A stretch of DNA of 64,000 bases. Source: Acidicapsa dinghuensis (GTDB taxonomy: Bacteria > Acidobacteriota > Terriglobia > Terriglobales > Acidobacteriaceae). Below the pieces are notes generated by a model, which ran no database searches, was not told the origin of the DNA, and worked only from the letters and a program-made list of their open reading frames with translations. Position 1 is the first letter of the stretch, and each line of letters begins with the position of its first letter. The position numbers were made by a program, and so were the translations under genes. The DNA lies in NCBI RefSeq assembly GCF_025685685.1, contig NZ_JAGSYH010000005.1, positions 372,001 to 436,000 of the forward strand, given 5' to 3'. This document shows, piece by piece, positions 55,081 through 63,085 of this stretch.

Positions 55081-55510
55081 ATGATTGAAAAACCGCCTGC
55101 TCATGGATTTGACTGTCATGCAGTGTCGGCCGCAGAAAAAGCACTATCGCAGAAGCCGGATGATCCTGCAATCAATATCCTTGTGGCGGAAGCACTGGTA
55201 GGTGAGCGCGACTTTGAAGCAGCAGAACCATATCTAAAAAAACTCTGACAGGAAAGCCTCAGTTCGTAATCCAGGCACATGCCCTTCTTGATCGAGTCTA
55301 TTTTTCTATAGGGCATGATCAACAAGCATTCGCTGAACTGAAGCTCGCACTGTCCAGCGACGACGATGGAAGCCTTCACTATTTGTTAGGTAGGCTCTAC
55401 ATCAAATGTAGAGATAAGACTAATGCGGTTTCAGCTTTCAAGCAGGCGAAAGAACTTTCAGTCGATCGCACTCGCCGAGCGACAATTACGCTAAACAGTA
55501 ATAGCTTGAG
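55081..55510 (+). pseudogene. Relic of a TPR-repeat protein broken at a run of seven A
   Basis: The first frame reads SAAEKALSQKPDDPAINILV and EALVGERDFEAAEPYLKKL, then TGA at 55246-55248. The next frame continues the same TPR pattern with KPQFVIQAHALLDRVYFSIG and GSLHYLLGRLYIKCRDKTNA. The break lies at seven A residues (55236-55242). One base is missing there, or a -1 slip would join the frames. The N-terminal part of a normal protein of this type is also missing, so a dead fragment is the simplest reading. The text resembles the C-terminus of long acidobacterial TPR proteins. Confidence 0.65.
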
Positions 55511-55634
55511 GGTTCTTTACCTTAATAACAATGCCGCGAGAACTCCGAAACTATCCCGTTCGATCAACCCACCAACAGCAAATAGAATACCTGCGGCTCT
55601 GACTCTAGCTCCATTTCATCATGATCATCGGGTG

Positions 55635-57077
55635 TCACGAAAACAGCGATCTCTCCTCAGGTTCTATGTCTACGCGCATCGAAAAAGCTTTTCGAATCTC
55701 GCTTTCTACTCTGGGCAATGAAACCCGAAAGATGCTGCCCTTGTTCAGCTCAGACTCGACGGTAAGCGGGGCACCGTGGGCCTCGGCGATCGAGCGCGCG
55801 ATATGCAGGCCCAAACCGTTTCCACGCTGCGTTCTTCGCGATGCGGATGATCGAAAGTGGCGATCGAAGATGCGCGGTAGATCGGTTGCGGAGATTCCCG
55901 ATCCCGTATCGGACACTTCCAGGATGGCGGTATTCTTCTCCCGGACAAGCTGCACCGAAATGGATCCTCCGGGAGCCGTGTATTTAATGGCATTTTCCAC
56001 CAGTACAGCGATCATCCGATGCATGAGAGATCGGTCGCCGCGAATCCAGCACTGCGAAGCCAAAGCAAACGTCAACGACTGGTTTTTCGCTTCGGCCTGG
56101 TGGATAAACAATCCGCAGCTTTCGCGCACAATCTCGGCGAGATCAAGAGTTTCCTGCGCAAGATGATATTGCTCGGAGCCAAACCTGGCAGAAATTAGAA
56201 GGTCTTCGAGCAGCGTGAGGGTGTGCTCACACTCCGACGCGATCTTTCCGAGCAGTTTTCTATACTCTTCGGCCGTACGCTCTCTATTAAGTCCAAGTTG
56301 CGTGCTCGCCAGCATCACCGCCATTGAGGTACGGAGATCATGCGAAGCATCCGAAGTAAACTGGGCATTACGCTCCATTGCCGTCTGTAACCGTGCGAGC
56401 ATGCTGTTCCAAGCCTCGGCCAGACTTTGCAGTTCGTCTCCGGTTCGAGGAACGGGTACGCGCCCCCGCAGGTCGGAGATGCTTAGGCGACTCGCCATCG
56501 CCGTCATGCGCCCCACCGGGAGAAGCGCCCGGTTACTGAAGACATAACCTCCTGCAAGCGACGCCAGCACCAGAAATGGAACGAACAGGAGATATGAGGT
56601 ACGCACGGTGTGCAAGATGCCATAGTGCTCATCGACGCGACCGGCCATGGTCAGCTTCACCAGGTTCCCAGCCAGCTTTGCTTCGACAGTATAGGTTCGG
56701 ATCGGGTGACCGGAGTAAACGACCTCCTGATAACAGGGAGCACTGCAGTTGAGGAGATTCAGCAGGAAGGGCTGATCGCCGGCCGCAAGGAGCAGCTTTT
56801 GCCCGTCTGGGCTGCGCACAATGATCTCGCTGGTATCCGGCGACACTTCGATGAAGCGGTTCAGTGTTTCGTCAAGGGGACGCTTCGCATAGCCATTGTG
56901 TTCCGCGCCAGTGAAAGCAATCAGTCGCGCGGCGCGGTCGACCATGCTCGCCGGCCGGGAGGATTCCAGAACCTGGCCTAGATAGACCGTGAGAAAGATG
57001 CCGAAGAGTGTCAGGCAGCTGACCGTGAATACCGCGTATCCGAGCCCAACCCGTACTCGCAGTGACGATAGTTTCAC
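55635..57077 (-). CDS. Membrane sensor histidine kinase of an OmpR-type two-component system
   Basis: Inner-membrane kinase of 480 residues, cognate to the regulator gene just upstream. The first helix is near residues 11-32 (GYAVFTVSCLTLFGIFLTVY). A periplasmic sensor of about 130 residues follows, then the second helix (LLFVPFLVLASLAGGYVF) and a HAMP domain. The phosphoacceptor His is in ASHDLRTS, and the ATPase lobe shows LVENAIKYTAPG, VSDTGSGIS and RGNGLGLHIARSIAEAHG. ATG at 57077 overlaps the regulator stop. The system sits divergent to the TonB receptor/PrpD operon, so it probably controls that operon; the direct repeats between them support this. Confidence 0.93.
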   Translation of the reverse strand: MKLSSLRVRVGLGYAVFTVSCLTLFGIFLTVYLGQVLESSRPASMVDRAARLIAFTGAEHNGYAKRPLDETLNRFIEVSPDTSEIIVRSPDGQKLLLAAGDQPFLLNLLNCSAPCYQEVVYSGHPIRTYTVEAKLAGNLVKLTMAGRVDEHYGILHTVRTSYLLFVPFLVLASLAGGYVFSNRALLPVGRMTAMASRLSISDLRGRVPVPRTGDELQSLAEAWNSMLARLQTAMERNAQFTSDASHDLRTSMAVMLASTQLGLNRERTAEEYRKLLGKIASECEHTLTLLEDLLISARFGSEQYHLAQETLDLAEIVRESCGLFIHQAEAKNQSLTFALASQCWIRGDRSLMHRMIAVLVENAIKYTAPGGSISVQLVREKNTAILEVSDTGSGISATDLPRIFDRHFRSSASRRTQRGNGLGLHIARSIAEAHGAPLTVESELNKGSIFRVSLPRVESEIRKAFSMRVDIEPEERSLFS

Positions 57078-57754
57078 GACGCTCGGCTTTCCGCGTGCAG
57101 CACATAGCCAATGCCACGAACGGTCTGGATGTACATGGCTCCTGCCCTGCCAAGCTTTGTGCGTAGCGAATGAATATGAACATCGAGATTGTTATTACTG
57201 ATCTCGGCGATGATACCCCACACCGCATCTGTCAACTGATCGCGAGTCAGCACCTGCCCGGCTCGGCGTACGAAGGTTTCAAGCAGCATATATTCTCGCC
57301 GCGTCAGATCGAGCAACCTGCCGTCGAGACGCGCCGTACATCGCTTTGGATCAAGAGAGATGGATCCTGCAACGAGTTCGACTGTCGCCGATACCGGCCC
57401 ACGCCGTACCACGGATCGCAGACGAGCCAGAAGGATGTCCAGATGAAAGGGCTTGGTTAAGTAATCGTCCGCACCTATATCGAGCGCTCGCACCATTTCC
57501 GGCACAGTGTCTCGCGCGGAGAGAATGATGACCGGCGTCTGGCAATTCGCCCGGCGCACCTCCTTCAGCACCGTCAGGCCACTGACGTTAGGCAGCATCA
57601 GGTCTAGCAAAACCGCGTCAAATCGATGGGCGGCGATGTAACTCGCAGCTTCTTCGCCGCTTTCGAGATGAACGACAACGTGGCGATTTTCTTCGAGCAC
57701 TTGCTGCACGAGCTCCGCCAGTCGAATATCGTCTTCCACCATGCAAACATGCAT
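57074..57754 (-). CDS. OmpR-family response regulator
   Basis: Regulator of about 226 residues. The receiver domain shows MVEDDIRLAEL at its start, phospho-aspartate in AVLLDLMLPNVSG, and the lysine loop in YLTKPFHLDILLARL. A winged-helix domain covers about residues 130-222, with TRREYMLLETFVRRAG, LTRDQLTDAVWG and VHIHSLRTKLG. ATG at 57754 gives the usual family start; ATG at 57778 in the same frame is possible. The gene overlaps the kinase gene as ATGA. Two CTAAG direct repeats 11 bases apart lie upstream, a spacing typical for this family, so it may control its own promoter and the divergent TonB receptor operon. Confidence 0.92.
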   Translation of the reverse strand: MHVCMVEDDIRLAELVQQVLEENRHVVVHLESGEEAASYIAAHRFDAVLLDLMLPNVSGLTVLKEVRRANCQTPVIILSARDTVPEMVRALDIGADDYLTKPFHLDILLARLRSVVRRGPVSATVELVAGSISLDPKRCTARLDGRLLDLTRREYMLLETFVRRAGQVLTRDQLTDAVWGIIAEISNNNLDVHIHSLRTKLGRAGAMYIQTVRGIGYVLHAESRAS

Positions 57755-57825
57755 GAAACTATTCTTCCCACCCGCCATGCAGGGCTGATGAATTGCGGGT
57801 AAATAATGCGCGATGACGATCTCCG

Positions 57826-57843
57826 CCTAAGGTCCAGCTAAGA
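57826..57843. promoter_or_regulatory. CTAAG direct repeats with 11-base spacing
   Basis: CTAAG occurs at 57827-57831 and 57838-57842, on the same face of the helix. OmpR-family regulators commonly bind tandem repeats of this spacing. The site lies between the divergent regulator and TonB receptor genes, 48-72 bases before the regulator start candidates and about 110 bases before the receptor start. Confidence 0.5.
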
Positions 57844-57953
57844 TTCGTCAGTTTTCATCGGAAAAGCCACACAGCGGTGCGTAGTGCAACCCAGTGCTTT
57901 CGAACCTACCCGTTCTTACATGCCCGCTGTCCCGAAATATATGGAGCTGAACG

Positions 57954-60900
57954 ATGAAACGAATTGTCTTTGTCCTTGCGCTGCTCGCCTGCTGCTTATG
58001 CCCATCAGCAAAAGGCCAGATCGACCGAACCGAGATTAACGGAACCGTCACCGATCCTTCGGGCGCCTCCGTTGCAGGCGCCACCATAACAGTTACGCAA
58101 ATCGACACCAATCAGATTCGATCTGTCATGACCGCGAGTCACGGAGAGTTTTCCGTTTCTTCTCTTCCAATCGGCCACTTCAGCATCAGGATTTCGCACA
58201 GTGGGTTTCGCGATCTTAGCGTTCCCGATATCGACCTTCACGCCGGAGACGTGCACACCGTCAACCTCACCATGACACTCGGCGAGGTGAATCAGACGGT
58301 GACCATCCAAGCGCACGATGGTTCTCAGCTCGATGAAAGCAACGCAACCCTAGGTGGAACGGTACAGCATGTGCAGGTATCGAATCTTCCCCTCAACGGT
58401 CGCAATATCACCAATCTTGAACTGCTCGCCCCTGGCGCCATCGATTCCGCTTCGGGTTCTCAACAGACTATTCGCTTTGAAGGAAACGGCACCGACGACA
58501 ATAACTTCCGTCTCGATGGAGTGGACGCCGGCGGAGTCTTTCATGCCTCTCTCAAGTCGGCCCTCCGGCTGCAGTTTTCAACCGAGGCTATCGCCGAATT
58601 TAAAGTCGATAGCGGGAACTATACCGCCGATACCGGAGGTTCCGCAGGTGCGCAAGTAAGTCTTATTTCGAAGACCGGCACTAACAATTTTCATGGAAGC
58701 GTATTCGATTACTTCCGCAACAATGTTTTTGACGCTGTGGGTCCGATCAAGTCCTCGAATCGTCGACCGGTATTTCAGCTAAATCAGTTTGGCGGTGACG
58801 TGGGCGGGCCAATCAAGCGGGATCGAACCTTTTTCTTCGCGAATTACGAAGGCTTTCGCCAACAGCTGGGCGGCGTACCCCAGAATGGTTTTGTTCCCAG
58901 CTCAGCTTTCCTTGCCGAGACCCAGGCGGCACAGCCGGAACTGGCTTTCTTTCTGAATGCCTATCCCCACGGGGAGGCTGCCACCAGCGACCCTCGCGTT
59001 GACAGCTACACCAGTGTTGTACCCAGTCCCGATCATGAGGACAGCGGTACTGCGCGGGTAGATCATCGTTTCGGCGAGAAGGACTCTGCCTACCTCCGCT
59101 ACAACGCAGACTATGGCGTCTCTACCAGCGCCCTGAACGCGCTTGGCAACGCCATTACGATCAACGCAAACATGAATAACGCCGTGCTGGAAGAAGAGCA
59201 CATTATCAGTGCCACCATCACCAACGAGGCCGAGCTCGGCTTCAACCGCAACCTGTACTATCAGAGCCAGACGACTGGCCTGCCCATCAATTTCACACTC
59301 ACCGGACTCACCGAGTTACAGGAAAACTACAACAAACAACAGGTGGGGCAGGACGAAAATTTGAATGATACCTTGACCTGGATCAAGGGCAAACATACCG
59401 TCAAGTTCGGTGCAGAATTGCAGTGGCCGTGGTTCTACGAGGCAAACTCCTTGGATGGTACGGCGGCTTTTCTGAATGAAACAACCTTTCTCGCAGATCA
59501 GTTGAGCACCTATCAGATCACCGCGCCGCTGCCCGACAAGGGCATGCGCAAGTTCCATGCGGCCGGCTACTTCCAGGATGAGTGGAAAGCTACTCGTGAC
59601 TTGACCGTCAACTATGGCCTGCGCTACAGCTACTTCTCTCCCTTCACCGAAGTTCACAACGCTGAAGATCCCTTCGACATCGCGAGTTGTGGTGGCTATT
59701 GCGGCATCGGAACTGGCTTCTACTTCCCTAACTACCTGGACTTCGATCCCCGCCTCTCTCTGGCCTGGGCGCCTGAGCAACTGAACGGGCATACCGTTTT
59801 CCGCGCCGGTTTCGGAACCTTCCACGGCGAAGTACAACTGGGAGATGAGGATAGTCCGGTTGTCAATACCGAACCGTCAACCTTGCTCACCAGCGGCATT
59901 CAATCCAACGGCAGCACCGTGATTTACAGCTACCCGGTTCCCGCTGCTCTGACACCCACCACGGGCCTCGCACTTACGCCTCGTTCCATGGCTCGCAACC
60001 ATCCGGACTCCTATATCGAGCAGTGGACAGCCTCGATCGAACAGGCCATCCCAGGCCAGTCCGTGCTGACGCTCACTTATCTCGGATCGCATGGAGTGCA
60101 TCTCTTCCGCCGCGGCTATACAAACCTCATTAATCCTGCGACCGGAACCCGCCCTTTGCCACAGTTCCCGAGTGAAATCGACACGAAGTACAACGAAGGG
60201 ATGTCTAACTTCAACGCCCTTCAGGTGGGATTGCGGCGGCATCTGCACAATGGGCTCTTCTTTGGAGGAAACTATATGTATTCCCACGCCATCGACGACG
60301 GTTCAGTCGGAGCCGGCGACGCCGACGCACCGGAAAACATCGCGTGTTTCCGCTGCGATTACGCGAGCAGTGACTTCGATTCGCGTCACTCCGGAACCGC
60401 CAGCGTTGTCTACACCCTTCCTTTCGGACGTGGTGAGCGATTCCTGAATGCTGGCACCGCAGCAGATCTGCTTGTCGGCGGGTGGTCGGTAGACTCGCTC
60501 CTAACAGCCCGTTCCGGATTTCCTGTGAACATCCTCCTGAGCCGCCCCAGCTCAGACCTTCTCGACGGCAACAACGTCGATCAGCGGCCTGACGTTGTTC
60601 CTGGCGCGCCGCTCTATCTAGGGCATTCGATTGCACATTGGCTCAATCCAGCGGCCTTCTCGCTACCTGCGGCTGGAGCCTGGGGTAATGCCGGAAGGAA
60701 CACCGCTGTCGGTCCAACACTCTGGCAGGACGATGCGGCTGTGCAGAAGACCTTCCATGTGGGCGGTGAGCAGAACAACGTGATCTTCCGAGCAGAATCC
60801 TTCAATATCTTCAATCGTGCACAGTACGGCCAGCCAGCATCCACCCTGTCTGAAACGGTGACAGGGGGTACGCGCATCCTCACAACTCCCTCCAGCTTCG

Positions 60901-60989
60901 GCAAGATCACCTCCACCGTTAACTCTGCCGGATTGGTCGGTACGGGAACGCCGCGCGTCCTCGAATTCTCTCTCCGCATTACCTACTAA
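57954..60989 (+). CDS. TonB-dependent receptor with N-terminal carboxypeptidase-regulatory-like domain
   Basis: Outer-membrane receptor of 1011 residues. A signal peptide (RIVFVLALLACCLCPSAKG) precedes a CarboxypepD_reg domain with TEINGTVTDPSGASVAG and EFSVSSLPIGHFSIRI. The plug-like region has FRLDGVDAGGVF and TADTGGSAGAQVS. The barrel ends in EFSLRITY. The ATG has GGAG six bases upstream. It is the first gene of an operon with a cache-like lipoprotein, an exported MmgE/PrpD protein and a YncE-like propeller, all on the plus strand, and is divergent to an OmpR-type two-component system. The ligand is unknown; the PrpD neighbour makes a tricarboxylate-like or branched acid worth considering. 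Confidence 0.92.
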   Translation: MKRIVFVLALLACCLCPSAKGQIDRTEINGTVTDPSGASVAGATITVTQIDTNQIRSVMTASHGEFSVSSLPIGHFSIRISHSGFRDLSVPDIDLHAGDVHTVNLTMTLGEVNQTVTIQAHDGSQLDESNATLGGTVQHVQVSNLPLNGRNITNLELLAPGAIDSASGSQQTIRFEGNGTDDNNFRLDGVDAGGVFHASLKSALRLQFSTEAIAEFKVDSGNYTADTGGSAGAQVSLISKTGTNNFHGSVFDYFRNNVFDAVGPIKSSNRRPVFQLNQFGGDVGGPIKRDRTFFFANYEGFRQQLGGVPQNGFVPSSAFLAETQAAQPELAFFLNAYPHGEAATSDPRVDSYTSVVPSPDHEDSGTARVDHRFGEKDSAYLRYNADYGVSTSALNALGNAITINANMNNAVLEEEHIISATITNEAELGFNRNLYYQSQTTGLPINFTLTGLTELQENYNKQQVGQDENLNDTLTWIKGKHTVKFGAELQWPWFYEANSLDGTAAFLNETTFLADQLSTYQITAPLPDKGMRKFHAAGYFQDEWKATRDLTVNYGLRYSYFSPFTEVHNAEDPFDIASCGGYCGIGTGFYFPNYLDFDPRLSLAWAPEQLNGHTVFRAGFGTFHGEVQLGDEDSPVVNTEPSTLLTSGIQSNGSTVIYSYPVPAALTPTTGLALTPRSMARNHPDSYIEQWTASIEQAIPGQSVLTLTYLGSHGVHLFRRGYTNLINPATGTRPLPQFPSEIDTKYNEGMSNFNALQVGLRRHLHNGLFFGGNYMYSHAIDDGSVGAGDADAPENIACFRCDYASSDFDSRHSGTASVVYTLPFGRGERFLNAGTAADLLVGGWSVDSLLTARSGFPVNILLSRPSSDLLDGNNVDQRPDVVPGAPLYLGHSIAHWLNPAAFSLPAAGAWGNAGRNTAVGPTLWQDDAAVQKTFHVGGEQNNVIFRAESFNIFNRAQYGQPASTLSETVTGGTRILTTPSSFGKITSTVNSAGLVGTGTPRVLEFSLRITY

Positions 60990-61060
60990 TACGGATTTAA
61001 CAAAAAGACGGCCTGCGTTCCTGAACAGCTTGTCTCTTCAAATCAGAAAAGGAACTGTGA

Positions 61061-61573
61061 ATGAAGTCGATTTGTCACGTAGTCATGGGGGCGCTGCTTG
61101 TCGGTAGCGGTTCTGGTCTCATAGCCTGCACGCCATCCGTCCTGGGATCACCGGCTGCCACGAGAATTGCTGTGCAGGCTCCGTTTGCACAACAACTGAT
61201 CGTGAAACTCAAGAATCAGCATCCGGAGATTCAGAAGCTGAGCCTTCACGCAGTGCCTCCAGGGCAGACGCAGAGTGCAATCATCGCCAGCAACCTGTCG
61301 GAGAAGATTGGCAAGCTTTCGTCTCCAGATGACCTCGCGGCAGTCGCCGCAGGCCAGCCCAATGTACACCGCGTGGAGCAGGGCAAGTTCTGGGATACAT
61401 TTGTTCCCGTTCACGATTATCGCGGCGATGTCATCGGTTTCCTCATCATGGAAGTGCCCTTCCGCACAGCGTCTACTGAATCCGAGGCCATTGCGGTCGG
61501 AACCATGATCCGGAATCAACTGCAGCAGCAGGTGCCGACCCTGGAGACGCTCTTTGGACCCGCAAAGCAATAG
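61061..61573 (+). CDS. Small lipoprotein with a cache-like sensor fold
   Basis: Predicted exported protein of 170 residues. The N-terminus carries a lipobox-like end (GSGLIAC). The rest, about 35-165, reads as a single alpha/beta domain with KFWDTFVPVHDYRGDVIGF and LIMEVPFRTAST, reminiscent of cache/PAS-like periplasmic sensor domains; that is a weak fold inference. It overlaps the downstream PrpD gene by 20 bases and follows the TonB receptor by 71 bases, so it belongs to the same operon. It could bind the substrate that the receptor imports. No enzymatic motif is seen. Confidence 0.65.
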   Translation: MKSICHVVMGALLVGSGSGLIACTPSVLGSPAATRIAVQAPFAQQLIVKLKNQHPEIQKLSLHAVPPGQTQSAIIASNLSEKIGKLSSPDDLAAVAAGQPNVHRVEQGKFWDTFVPVHDYRGDVIGFLIMEVPFRTASTESEAIAVGTMIRNQLQQQVPTLETLFGPAKQ

Positions 61574-63047
61574 CTCATTCAGCCGGCGGCAGCTCTTTAC
61601 CACAACGGCTAAGCTTCTTGCCTTCTCGGCCATTCCGGTTTTCTCGGAAGCGGCTGCTCGCCGGCCATCTTCAGTTTCCCGGGCCGATCCGGCAGTAATG
61701 GACAAGTTGAGCGCCTATATGGCGGCAGCGGGCGATCAGGCCCTGCCTCCCGAGGTCATCGAAAAAACGAAGCAACATGTCCTCGACACGCTGGCCGCCA
61801 TGGTGTCGGGAACCCAACTCTTGCCTGGACAGGCCGCCCTCCGCTTTGCAGGGCTGTACGGTGGAACCGGCAATACTCCTGTGGCAGGCTCGTCCCTGAC
61901 CTGTAGCCCGCTGGAGGCAGCTGTGGCCAATGGCATGCTGGCACACGCGGACGAAACCGACGACTCACATGCCCCTTCCCATTCCCATCCGGGCTGTGCC
62001 ACCGTACCGGCCGCTCTGGTTGCCGGTGACCTCTTCGCCATCAGTGGAACACGCTTTCTGCGCGCCTTGGCTCTCGGCTATGACATCGGCACCCGCGTCT
62101 TAATGTCGATGGGAGGCATCGAGTATCAGGCGAAGACACACCACGACGCCCACAGCATGGCGAATACTTTTGCCGCAGCGGCTGCGGCGGGTTGTGCAGC
62201 GTCTCTCGCGGAGCAGCCAATGCGCTGGCTGCTGGATTTTGCCGCTCAGCAGGACTCTGGCATCGCTGCCTGGCAGCGCGACCAGCAGCACATCGAGAAG
62301 GCCTTTGTGTTCGGCGGCGGCCCGGCACGCAACGGAGTAACCGCAGCTCTGCTTATCCATGCTGGAGCCACGGGAATTGACGACACCTTTTCCGGCACTG
62401 ATAACTTCTACCTCGCCTTTGCTCCCGCAGCGAATCCTGCTCTGCTGATCGAAGGTCTTGGCGAGCGTTTCGAAATTACCCGGGCCAGTATCAAAAAATG
62501 GTCCGTCGGCTCACCGATTCAGGCGCCCCTCGATGCCCTGCAGTCGATTCGCGCGTTGCACCCGTTCCATCCCAATCGCGTCCGGCAGATCATCGTACAT
62601 CTTGGAACTATCGAGGCCAGTACTGTAAATAATCGCGAAATGCCGAATATCTCTCTGCAGCAGATGATTGCCGTGATGCTCGTGAAGGGCACCGTCGGCT
62701 TTAATGAATCCCACGATCGTACCCTCATTTCCGATCCGGCCATCGTGCGTGCGCGCAACAAGGTGCAGCTCGTGCCTGATGCGGCTTTGCAGAAGCTCTA
62801 TCCTCAATTGGTCTCGGTTGTCGAGGTAATCCTTGACGATGGAAGTCATTGGAGTCAGCGCATCGACCACGTGCGCGGAACAGTACTGAATCCAATGTCG
62901 ACTAGTGAGGTAGCAGAGAAAGCGCGCGACCTCCTGGAACCCCGCCTGGGCACTCTTCGGACCACGCATCTGATGGAAGCAATCCTTAATCTGGAAAGTT
63001 TGACCGACCTTCGCATGCTGCGACCGCTGCTGCAGCCCCCCGCCTGA
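61554..63047 (+). CDS. MmgE/PrpD-family protein with a Tat-like export signal
   Basis: Protein of 497 residues related to 2-methylcitrate dehydratase and cis-aconitate decarboxylase. A twin-arginine-like N-terminus (SRRQLFTTTAKLLAFSAIP) suggests export, unlike classical PrpD, which is cytoplasmic. The MmgE/PrpD fold is indicated by TKQHVLDTLAAMVSG, the acidic/His region HADETDDSHAPSHSHPG, ALALGYDIGTRVL, HHDAHSMANTF and a C-terminal lid near residue 300. The start is TTG at 61554 with GGAG seven bases upstream, inside the end of the previous gene. It may dehydrate or isomerise a multi-carboxylate in the periplasm. The reaction cannot be read from sequence. Confidence 0.82.
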   Translation: MDPQSNSSFSRRQLFTTTAKLLAFSAIPVFSEAAARRPSSVSRADPAVMDKLSAYMAAAGDQALPPEVIEKTKQHVLDTLAAMVSGTQLLPGQAALRFAGLYGGTGNTPVAGSSLTCSPLEAAVANGMLAHADETDDSHAPSHSHPGCATVPAALVAGDLFAISGTRFLRALALGYDIGTRVLMSMGGIEYQAKTHHDAHSMANTFAAAAAAGCAASLAEQPMRWLLDFAAQQDSGIAAWQRDQQHIEKAFVFGGGPARNGVTAALLIHAGATGIDDTFSGTDNFYLAFAPAANPALLIEGLGERFEITRASIKKWSVGSPIQAPLDALQSIRALHPFHPNRVRQIIVHLGTIEASTVNNREMPNISLQQMIAVMLVKGTVGFNESHDRTLISDPAIVRARNKVQLVPDAALQKLYPQLVSVVEVILDDGSHWSQRIDHVRGTVLNPMSTSEVAEKARDLLEPRLGTLRTTHLMEAILNLESLTDLRMLRPLLQPPA

Positions 63048-63085
63048 GCGAATCCACGTTTCTCACCACAACAATGGAGTTAACT

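Noticed and set aside
55236..55242. Programmed -1 frameshift in the TPR fragment
   Set aside because: The N-terminal part of the protein is also missing and no start signal is convincing, so pseudogene decay is the better explanation; left as a check in the findings.
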